From Promicromonospora iranensis (GTDB lineage Bacteria > Actinomycetota > Actinomycetes > Actinomycetales > Cellulomonadaceae), in assembly GCF_028994775.1 (NCBI RefSeq), contig NZ_JAJQMN010000007.1:306931-370930 (forward strand): a stretch of DNA of 64,000 nucleotides, written 5' to 3'. Below the pieces are notes generated by a model, which saw only the letters and a program-made list of their open reading frames with translations, did no database searches and was not told the origin of the DNA. How positions within the stretch are numbered: position 1 is the stretch's first letter; every line of letters begins with the position of its first letter. Shown piece after piece: positions 1 through 6,028 of this stretch. The position numbers and the translations under genes were made by a program.

Positions 1-1
1 G

Positions 2-706
2 AGCCAGTTCCTGCCATGGCTGCTGCCGATCATCCTCATGATCGGCGGCACCTACCTGGCCTACGAGGGCGCGGAGAAGATCTGGCACAAGGTCTCGGGC
101 CACCACGACGCCGTGGTGCCCGCCACGGAGATCAGCCCTGAGGCCGAGAAGAAGATGATCGCGGGCGCCGTGCGCACCGACCTCATCCTGTCGGCCGAGA
201 TCATGGTGATCGCGCTGGCCGAGGTCGCCGGCGAGGCGTTCTGGTCACGGCTCATGATCCTGGTGGTGGTGGCGTTCGTCATCACCGTCATCGTCTACGG
301 CATCGTCGCGGCGATCGTGAAGATGGACGACGTCGGCCTGCGGATGGCCCAGTACGACTCCGGGTTCGCCAAGACGTTCGGCCGCGGCCTGGTCAAGGCC
401 ATGCCGAGGGTGCTCGCCGTGATCTCGGTGGTCGGCACGATCGCCATGCTCTGGGTGGGCGGGCACATCCTGCTCGTCAACCTCGGCGCGGACGGCACCG
501 GCTGGATACCGGCGCCGTACGAGTGGGTGCACCACCTCGAGGTGGCGATCCACGACGGCGCCGGCGCGCTGGGCGGCACCCTCGGCTGGCTCTTCAACAC
601 GCTGTGCTCCGCGATCGTCGGCCTGATCGTGGGCGCCGTCGTCGTGGCCGTGCTGCACCTCCTGCCCTCACGGAAGAAGAAGGAGGAGGAGTCGGTCAGC
701 CACTGA
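2..706 (+). CDS. DUF808 (YedI-like) membrane protein, 5' end cut off by the window
   Basis: The frame is open from base 2, so the true start lies upstream and 234 residues are visible. The protein is an integral membrane protein with at least four hydrophobic segments and motifs typical of the DUF808/YedI family: GGTYLAYEGAEKIWHK near the visible start, a PEAEKKMIAGAVRTDLILSAE stretch just after it, and a DDVGLRMAQ segment. It ends in a charged tail (SRKKKEEESVSH). The family has no established biochemical function. It converges on the GNAT gene on the other strand, and the last 11 bases overlap that gene's end. Family assignment is firm; function is unknown. Confidence 0.85.
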   Translation, partial: SQFLPWLLPIILMIGGTYLAYEGAEKIWHKVSGHHDAVVPATEISPEAEKKMIAGAVRTDLILSAEIMVIALAEVAGEAFWSRLMILVVVAFVITVIVYGIVAAIVKMDDVGLRMAQYDSGFAKTFGRGLVKAMPRVLAVISVVGTIAMLWVGGHILLVNLGADGTGWIPAPYEWVHHLEVAIHDGAGALGGTLGWLFNTLCSAIVGLIVGAVVVAVLHLLPSRKKKEEESVSH

Positions 707-1457
707 CCGGCGTGCGCACCGAGCCGAACGCCATGCGCCGGCGCAGCGTGAAGCCCAGGCTCTCGTAGAGCCGGATCGCGTTCGTGTTGCCCGCCGAGGC
801 GTGCAGCATGGCGCGAGCGCCGCGCCGGTGCAGGTGGTGGACCACGTCCAGCACGAGACGCGTGGCCAGGCCCTGCCCGCGGTACCGCTCGTCGGTGGCG
901 ACGGCGCTGATCTCGGTCCAGCCGGCGGGCCGCAGGCGCTCGCCGGCCATGGCCGCGAGGTGGCCGTCGCGGCGGATCCCGACGTACCGGCCCAGCTCGT
1001 AGGTGCGGGGCAGGAACGGGCCGGGCTGGGCCCGCGCCACCAGGTCCAGCATCTCGGGGACGTCGGCGGCGCCGAGCACCACCGCCTCGTCGTCCGGCCG
1101 GCCCTGCAGGCGTTCGGTCTCGACGAGCTGGACGCCTTCGAAGGGCTCTCCCCGCTCCCAGCCGGGTGGCAGCGCCACCGACTCCGGCGGGGCGGGGAAC
1201 TCGGCGCCGTATCCGACCAGGTCGATCACCGCGTCCCAGACGCCGGGGTCGTCCCAGCTGCGCACGGCGGCGAAGGGTGAGACGTCGGCCGGGTACCGGC
1301 GGGCGAGGTCGCCGCCCTCCGCCAGGTGCGCGTGCGCGCCGACCAGTGCTGACCACGCGGGGTTGTCGAGCACAGGGTCGTCGAGCACGGTGTCGTCGAG
1401 CACGGTGTCGTCGGCCCCGGGGCGGCCGGTGCCGATGTCCGAGCTGGTGATGGTCAT
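696..1457 (-). CDS. GNAT-family N-acetyltransferase
   Basis: This 253-residue protein has the acetyl-CoA pyrophosphate-binding signature of GNAT enzymes in its C-terminal half (ATDERYRGQGLATRLV, with the Q/R-x-x-G-x-G/A core), followed by a SAGNTNAIRLYESLGF helix typical of the fold. The acceptor substrate cannot be read from sequence. The ATG is preceded by GGAG and overlaps the stop of the small upstream ORF as ATGA, so the two are probably translationally coupled. Residues 16-32 are a low-complexity TVLDD pentapeptide repeat made by a 15-bp tandem DNA repeat and probably lie outside the fold. Confidence 0.85.
   Translation of the reverse strand: MTITSSDIGTGRPGADDTVLDDTVLDDPVLDNPAWSALVGAHAHLAEGGDLARRYPADVSPFAAVRSWDDPGVWDAVIDLVGYGAEFPAPPESVALPPGWERGEPFEGVQLVETERLQGRPDDEAVVLGAADVPEMLDLVARAQPGPFLPRTYELGRYVGIRRDGHLAAMAGERLRPAGWTEISAVATDERYRGQGLATRLVLDVVHHLHRRGARAMLHASAGNTNAIRLYESLGFTLRRRMAFGSVRTPVSG
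1364..1411. repeat. 15-bp tandem repeat in the N-terminal codons of the GNAT gene
   Basis: About three copies of a 15-bp unit (core cgtcgagcacggtgt) lie head to tail at 1364-1378, 1379-1393 and 1394-1408. The last two are identical and the first differs at a few bases. The length is a multiple of three, so the array reads as a pentapeptide repeat and copy-number changes would keep the frame. Confidence 0.85.
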
Positions 1458-1633
1458 ACGAGATCTCCGGACGTGAGGTTCACGTCCATCACCAACTGCC
1501 GCCCGGCCGGACGCATTCCGGCCGGTCCGCCCTCAGCCCTGTACGGCTCCGCGACGGGTGCGGGCGCCGGTCTTCGGAAGATGGCGACGATGGTGACGAC
1601 CAGCGCCACGACGACCGCCGTCCTCGCCTCCAT
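1454..1633 (-). CDS. small single-pass membrane protein (hypothetical)
   Basis: This ORF fills the gap between lacI and the GNAT gene. From ATG 1633 it gives 59 residues (MEARTAVVVALVVTIVAIF at the start), with one hydrophobic segment of about 15 residues and a basic, proline-rich remainder. An alternative GTG at 1684 would overlap the lacI stop and add 17 residues. Its stop codon overlaps the GNAT start as ATGA, the arrangement used by coupled genes elsewhere in this window, and this is the main reason to believe in it. No family is recognised, and it could be a chance ORF. Confidence 0.4.
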   Translation of the reverse strand: MEARTAVVVALVVTIVAIFRRPAPAPVAEPYRAEGGPAGMRPAGRQLVMDVNLTSGDLV

Positions 1634-1677
1634 GTACCCGGCGATCCCGGTCCCACGAGCCCCCGAGCTGTCCCGGC

Positions 1678-2790
1678 TCAGCACCGCGGCGGAGCGCTCG
1701 ACCGGCGCTCGCGGAGCGTGGCGGCGATCTGGAGCTGTACCGCCTCCGTGCGCCCCTCGAGCCGTTCGAGCAGGAGGCGCGCCGCCTCGCGCCCCATCAG
1801 CACACCGCTCTGGTCGACGCTGGTGAGCGAGACGAGCGGGTGCCGGGCGATCGGGATGTCGTCGTAGCCGACCACCGACACGTCGCGCTCGTCGAGCCCC
1901 GCCTCAGCGATGGCGCTCAGCACGCCGATCGCGAGCGTGTCGTTGCCCGCGAAGATCGCCGTCGGCGGCTCGGGGGAGTCGAGGAGCTTCCGCGTCGTCG
2001 CGTGCGCCTCCGACCCGTCGAACAACGTGTGGATCACTGACGGCTCCAGGCCCAGCGCCTGCATGCGGTCCCGGTAGACGGCGGTGCGTACGACGTGCGG
2101 TTCGTCGCCCGCCTGGCCGGCCCAGGGCGGCTCGGGCCGGGACGGGTGGATCGTCAGGTGGGTGATCCGCCGGTGGCCCTGCTCGACGAGGTGCGACATG
2201 ACCTGTTCGGCGCCGGACCGGTCGTCGCCGGTGATCGTGTCGTAGCGGTCGGACCGGTCGTGCCGCCCGATCATCACGACGGGAGTGCGTTCGGCGATCC
2301 GTTCGAGCCAGGCGGGGTCGACGCGGGGCGAGATGGCGACGATGCCGTCGACCTGACGGTCCGCGAGGCTGTTGATCGCCACGTCGCTCTTCTGGTCCCG
2401 GCCCAGCGGCGCGATGATCATCTGGTACGGGGTCTCGGCGAGGGCCTCGGTGGCGCCGTCGACGATCATCGTCAGGAAGTCGTTGCCGACCTGGGGGATC
2501 TCGAAACCGAGAGTGAAGCTCGCCCCGCGCATGGCGCGGGCGGCGACGCGGGGGCGGTAGCCCAGGCGTTCGATGGCCTCCTCCACCTGCGCGCGCATCT
2601 TGTCGCTGACGCCGTACGCGTTCCGGATCACCTTGGACACGGCGGCCCGGGAGACGCCGGCCTCACGCGCGACGTCCTGGATCGTCGAGGGGCGCGGGCT
2701 CGCGCCCGATGACTGTGCCGATGCCGACCGCGATGCCGATGCCGACACCGGAGACAACGGGCCGTCCGGCTGGGGTTCTGCTGAGGTCAC
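1678..2790 (-). CDS. LacI-family transcriptional repressor of the rhamnoside locus
   Basis: An N-terminal LacI helix-turn-helix (STIQDVAREAGVSRAAVSKV, then the RLGYRPRVAARAM hinge) is followed by a periplasmic-binding-protein-like sensor domain with the usual GADGI-type core (DRQVDGIVAISPR) and the SVVGYDDIP motif. GTG 2790 is preferred, giving 370 residues. The in-frame ATG at 2868 would add 26 unconserved residues and run back through the promoter of the divergent gene. The leader before the HTH is Ser/Ala-rich (SASASRSASA) and comes from short DNA repeats. Divergence from the binding-protein, permease and rhamnosidase genes suggests it represses them in response to an imported sugar; autoregulation is likely. 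The effector is unknown. Confidence 0.9.
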   Translation of the reverse strand: MTSAEPQPDGPLSPVSASASRSASAQSSGASPRPSTIQDVAREAGVSRAAVSKVIRNAYGVSDKMRAQVEEAIERLGYRPRVAARAMRGASFTLGFEIPQVGNDFLTMIVDGATEALAETPYQMIIAPLGRDQKSDVAINSLADRQVDGIVAISPRVDPAWLERIAERTPVVMIGRHDRSDRYDTITGDDRSGAEQVMSHLVEQGHRRITHLTIHPSRPEPPWAGQAGDEPHVVRTAVYRDRMQALGLEPSVIHTLFDGSEAHATTRKLLDSPEPPTAIFAGNDTLAIGVLSAIAEAGLDERDVSVVGYDDIPIARHPLVSLTSVDQSGVLMGREAARLLLERLEGRTEAVQLQIAATLRERRSSAPPRC

Positions 2791-2808
2791 GGCTGTGTTC
2801 CCGATTCT

Positions 2809-2847
2809 GTAGACCGGTTGACACTCTATCCGGCCCTCGCTTAGCGT
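2809..2847 (+). promoter_or_regulatory. candidate promoter and operator for the rhamnoside ABC operon
   Basis: A perfect -35 hexamer TTGACA (2818-2823) is followed after 18 bp by a weak -10 TAGCGT (2842-2847). The -35 overlaps an ACCGGT palindrome with further outer matches (TAGACCGGTTGA), a shape typical of LacI-family operators, and GTAGA (2809-2813) recurs in inverted form just downstream. It lies between the lacI start and the binding-protein gene, where a repressor site is expected. Inferred from sequence only. Confidence 0.5.
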
Positions 2848-2878
2848 GAAGCCGCTGAAAGGATTCATCGTCGGGAGT

Positions 2879-2920
2879 GTAGATCGCTCTACGATCCTTT
2901 CGCTCTACAAGGAGGTAGAG
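2879..2920 (+). promoter_or_regulatory. inverted GTAGA/TCTAC repeats, the second framing the ribosome binding site
   Basis: GTAGATCGCTCTAC (2879-2892) has 5-bp inverted arms. Downstream, CTCTAC (2903-2908) and GTAGAG (2915-2920) form a perfect 6-bp inverted repeat whose 6-nt loop is AAGGAG, the core of the Shine-Dalgarno sequence for ATG 2923. The sites could be paired repressor half-sites, or the second could be an RNA hairpin presenting the ribosome binding site in its loop. Confidence 0.5.
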
Positions 2921-2922
2921 AG

Positions 2923-4242
2923 ATGTCCCACGTAATGCGTGAACGAAGCATCCGCCGTCGTGCGGCAGTCGCGGCCGCGGCGGTCCCGCTGCTCGTCCTC
3001 GCCGGATGCTCGTCGACCGGTGCGGCCGACGGAACCACCGAGATCACCTTTCTCACGAGCAACGACGCGCCGAACCCGGAGACGGCGGAGGCCCTGGCCG
3101 AGGCGTTCGAGGCGGAGCACCCCGACGTCTCGGTGACCGTCGAGATCCGCCCGGGCGGCACCGAGGGGGACAACCTGGTCAAGACCCGCCTGTCCACGGG
3201 GGAGATGGCTGACGTCTTCTACTACAACTCGGGCTCCCTGCTGCAGGCGCTCAACCCGGACTCGTCGCTCGTCGACCTGAGCGACCAGGACTGGGTCGGC
3301 TCGCTCACCGAGGAGTTCGTCCCCGTCGTGAGCACCGACAACGGGACGTACGGCGCGCCGCTGGGTGCGTCCTTCGCCGGCGGCGTCGTCTACAACCGGG
3401 CGGTCTACGAGGAGCTCGGGCTGACCGTCCCGGAGACCTGGGACGAGTTCATGGCGAACAACGAGAAGATCGCCGCCGAGGGTGACGGCGTCGCGCCGGT
3501 CATCCAGACCTACGGCGAGACCTGGACGAGCCAGCTCTTCGTGCTGGGCGACTTCGCCAACGTGCTCGCGATCGACCCCGAGTGGGCCGAGCAGTACACG
3601 GCGCACCAGCGGTCCTACGCCGAGGAGCCCGCCCTTCTCGGGTTCCAGCACCAGCAGGAGGTCGCGGAGGCCGGCTACTTCAACGAGGACTTCCCGTCCG
3701 CCACGTTCGCGGACGGCGCCCGGATGGTCGCCGAGGGCGAGGGCGCGCACTACCCGATGCTTTCCAGCGTGGTCCAGACGATCGTGCAGAACACGCCGGA
3801 AGCCGTCGACGACATCGGGTTCTTCGCGCTGCCCGCCGCGGAGGCCGGGAACACCCGGGCGACCATCTGGCAGCCGAACGCCCTCTACGTCCCGCGGTCC
3901 ACCGAGGGCGCCGAGCTCGAGGCGGCGAAGGAGTTCGTCGCGTTCGTCAACAGCGACGCGGGGTGCGAGATCCAGAACGAGATGCTCCCGCCCGCAGGGC
4001 CGTACGCGGGTACGTGCGAGCTGCCGGAGGACGCCCCGCCACTGCTCGCCGACATCCAGGCGTACTTCGACGAGGGCAGGACGGCGAACGCGCTGGAGTT
4101 CCTCAGCCCGGTCAAGGGTCCGAACCTGGAGAAGGTCACGGTCGAGGTCGGGTCCGGCATCCGCAGTGCGGAGGACGCCGCCGCGTTCTACGACCAGGAC
4201 GTCGAGAACCAGGCCAAGCAGCTCGGCCTCGAGGGATGGTAG
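2923..4242 (+). CDS. sugar ABC transporter substrate-binding lipoprotein
   Basis: This 439-residue protein begins with a basic N-region and a lipoprotein signal ending in the lipobox LVLAGC, so the mature protein should be lipidated at Cys29 and anchored outside the membrane. The rest is a family 1 (maltose/multiple-sugar type) solute-binding protein. ATG 2923 follows AAGGAGG with 7-nt spacing; a second ATG at 2935 is possible. It is the first gene of an operon with two permeases and a GH78 rhamnosidase, which suggests rhamnose-containing oligosaccharides or glycosides as ligand (inference). No ABC ATPase is encoded nearby; such actinobacterial importers commonly share an MsiK-type ATPase encoded elsewhere. 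Confidence 0.9.
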   Translation: MSHVMRERSIRRRAAVAAAAVPLLVLAGCSSTGAADGTTEITFLTSNDAPNPETAEALAEAFEAEHPDVSVTVEIRPGGTEGDNLVKTRLSTGEMADVFYYNSGSLLQALNPDSSLVDLSDQDWVGSLTEEFVPVVSTDNGTYGAPLGASFAGGVVYNRAVYEELGLTVPETWDEFMANNEKIAAEGDGVAPVIQTYGETWTSQLFVLGDFANVLAIDPEWAEQYTAHQRSYAEEPALLGFQHQQEVAEAGYFNEDFPSATFADGARMVAEGEGAHYPMLSSVVQTIVQNTPEAVDDIGFFALPAAEAGNTRATIWQPNALYVPRSTEGAELEAAKEFVAFVNSDAGCEIQNEMLPPAGPYAGTCELPEDAPPLLADIQAYFDEGRTANALEFLSPVKGPNLEKVTVEVGSGIRSAEDAAAFYDQDVENQAKQLGLEGW

Positions 4243-4249
4243 GCGCGGG

Positions 4250-5179
4250 ATGACGGCGACCGTCACGCCCCAGGTCCGGCCCAACAGGCGTCGCCGTCGG
4301 GCGGCGGGCTCCACCTCGGCCACGCAGCGCACCATCTATCCGTCGTGGTTCTACCTGCCCGCCGCGGTGCTGTACCTGGTCTTCTTCGCGGTGCCGACGT
4401 TCGCGTCGTTCTACTTCAGCCTCACGCGCTGGACGCTGTTCGACACCGAGTTCATCGGCCTGGAGAACTACGTCCAGTTCTTCTCGGAGCCACAGCTCTC
4501 GCGCGGGTTCGTGAACACGCTGGTCTACGGCTTCGTGACGTCGGGCGCCAAGGTGGTGCTCGGGCTCGCGCTCGCCGTGCTGCTCACGTCGCAGCTCGTA
4601 GGACGCGGGTACCTGCGTTCGGTGGTGTTCTTCCCGGTGCTGGTCTCCACGATCGGCGTCGGCATCACGTTCAAGGCCCTGCTCGACCCGTTCGACGGCG
4701 TCGTGAACACGATGCTGGCGGCGTTCGGCATCGACGGGCCGGGGTGGTTCACCGACCCGGCCCAGGCGCTGCTGACGATCGCCGCCGTCGACGTCTGGAA
4801 GGGGCTCGGGATCGCGACGCTCATCTACATAGCGGGCATCGTCGCGATCCCGCAGGAGTACTACGAGGCCGCACGGGTCGACGGCGCGAGCCGCTGGCAG
4901 CAGTTCCGCTCGATCACGCTGCCGCTGGTCCAGCCCGCGACGGCGACCGTCATCATCCTGTCGCTCATCGGAGGACTGCGGTCGTTCGACCTGATCTGGG
5001 CGACCACGGGCGGCGGACCGGGCTTCACCAGCGACGTCATCGGATCGGTCATCTACAAGCAGTACCAGGCGGGCTTCTACGGGCTGTCCACCGCGGGCAA
5101 CGTGATCCTCTTCCTGGTCGTCACGGCGGTCATGGTGCCGATCTCGATCCTGCTGAACCGTAAGGAGGTCGACCGATGA
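4250..5179 (+). CDS. sugar ABC transporter permease (MalF/UgpA type)
   Basis: This is a 309-residue permease of the binding-protein-dependent family, with about six transmembrane segments and the cytoplasmic EAA loop (EAARVDGASRWQQF, near residue 205) that contacts the ATPase. The reading frame is open far upstream, but the ATG at 4250, seven bases after the binding-protein stop, is the sensible start: it leaves a basic N-terminal tail (RPNRRRRR) before the first membrane helix. The stop overlaps the next start as ATGA. It forms a heterodimeric importer with the next gene. Confidence 0.9.
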   Translation: MTATVTPQVRPNRRRRRAAGSTSATQRTIYPSWFYLPAAVLYLVFFAVPTFASFYFSLTRWTLFDTEFIGLENYVQFFSEPQLSRGFVNTLVYGFVTSGAKVVLGLALAVLLTSQLVGRGYLRSVVFFPVLVSTIGVGITFKALLDPFDGVVNTMLAAFGIDGPGWFTDPAQALLTIAAVDVWKGLGIATLIYIAGIVAIPQEYYEAARVDGASRWQQFRSITLPLVQPATATVIILSLIGGLRSFDLIWATTGGGPGFTSDVIGSVIYKQYQAGFYGLSTAGNVILFLVVTAVMVPISILLNRKEVDR

Positions 5180-6015
5180 CGCGCACCGGGTCCAGAGGCG
5201 TCTCCCTGGTCGCGGGCATCGTGGCCATCCTCGCGTCGGTGGTGGTCTTCGTCGTCCCGTTCGCGTTCATCTTCCTCACCGCCTCGAAGGACGCGTCGGA
5301 GGCGTCCCGGCTCGAGTTCTCCTGGCCGCAGGACTGGGCGTTCGCCGAGAACCTCGCCGAGGTGCTCGCCACGCGCGACGGCGTGGTCGTCCGGGCCTTC
5401 GTGAACAGCACGGTGCTGACCGTCGTCAGCGTCGTGATCATGGTGATCCTCGCGGCCATGGTCGGGTACCTGCTGCAGCGGCGCAGCTCCCGGCTCAACC
5501 CGCTGGTCAGCTTCCTCGTGCTGGCGGGCCTCATCGTGCCACCGGCTGTCGTGCCGACGATCTGGGTGCTCCAGGGGCTCGGGCTGTTCAAGACCATGCC
5601 CGGCCTGATCCTCATCGAGGCGACGTTCGGGCTGTCGTTCTGCATCCTGCTGTTCCGCGCGTTCGTCGCGACCATCCCGCGCGAGCTGGACGAGGCGGCC
5701 ATCATCGACGGCGCGGGGCCCCTGCGGCTCTTCTTCTCCGTCGTCCTGCCGCTGCTGCGACCGGTGATCATCACCGTCGTCGTGGTGCAGGCGGTGGCCG
5801 TGTTCAACGACTTCACCAACCCCCTGTACTTCCTGCCGGGGGACGAGAACGCCACCGTCCAGCTCACGCTCTACAACTTCCAGAGCCAGATGGTCAGCCA
5901 GTTCAACCTGCTGTTCATGGACATCCTGCTGATCACCATCCCGCCGCTCGTCATGTACATCTTCTTCAACCGCCAGATCGTCGCCGGCATGACGTCCGGC
6001 GCGGTCAAGGGCTGA
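5176..6015 (+). CDS. sugar ABC transporter permease (MalG/UgpE type)
   Basis: This 279-residue inner-membrane permease has about six hydrophobic helices and an EAA loop (ELDEAAIIDGAGPLRLFF, near residue 170). Its start overlaps the stop of the preceding permease (ATGA), and TAAGGAGG just upstream at 5161-5168 is a strong ribosome binding site. It is the partner of the 4250 permease. The next gene, a rhamnosidase, follows after 13 bp, so transport and intracellular hydrolysis appear to be co-expressed. Confidence 0.9.
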   Translation: MTRTGSRGVSLVAGIVAILASVVVFVVPFAFIFLTASKDASEASRLEFSWPQDWAFAENLAEVLATRDGVVVRAFVNSTVLTVVSVVIMVILAAMVGYLLQRRSSRLNPLVSFLVLAGLIVPPAVVPTIWVLQGLGLFKTMPGLILIEATFGLSFCILLFRAFVATIPRELDEAAIIDGAGPLRLFFSVVLPLLRPVIITVVVVQAVAVFNDFTNPLYFLPGDENATVQLTLYNFQSQMVSQFNLLFMDILLITIPPLVMYIFFNRQIVAGMTSGAVKG

Positions 6016-6028
6016 GAGAGGTTCACCT

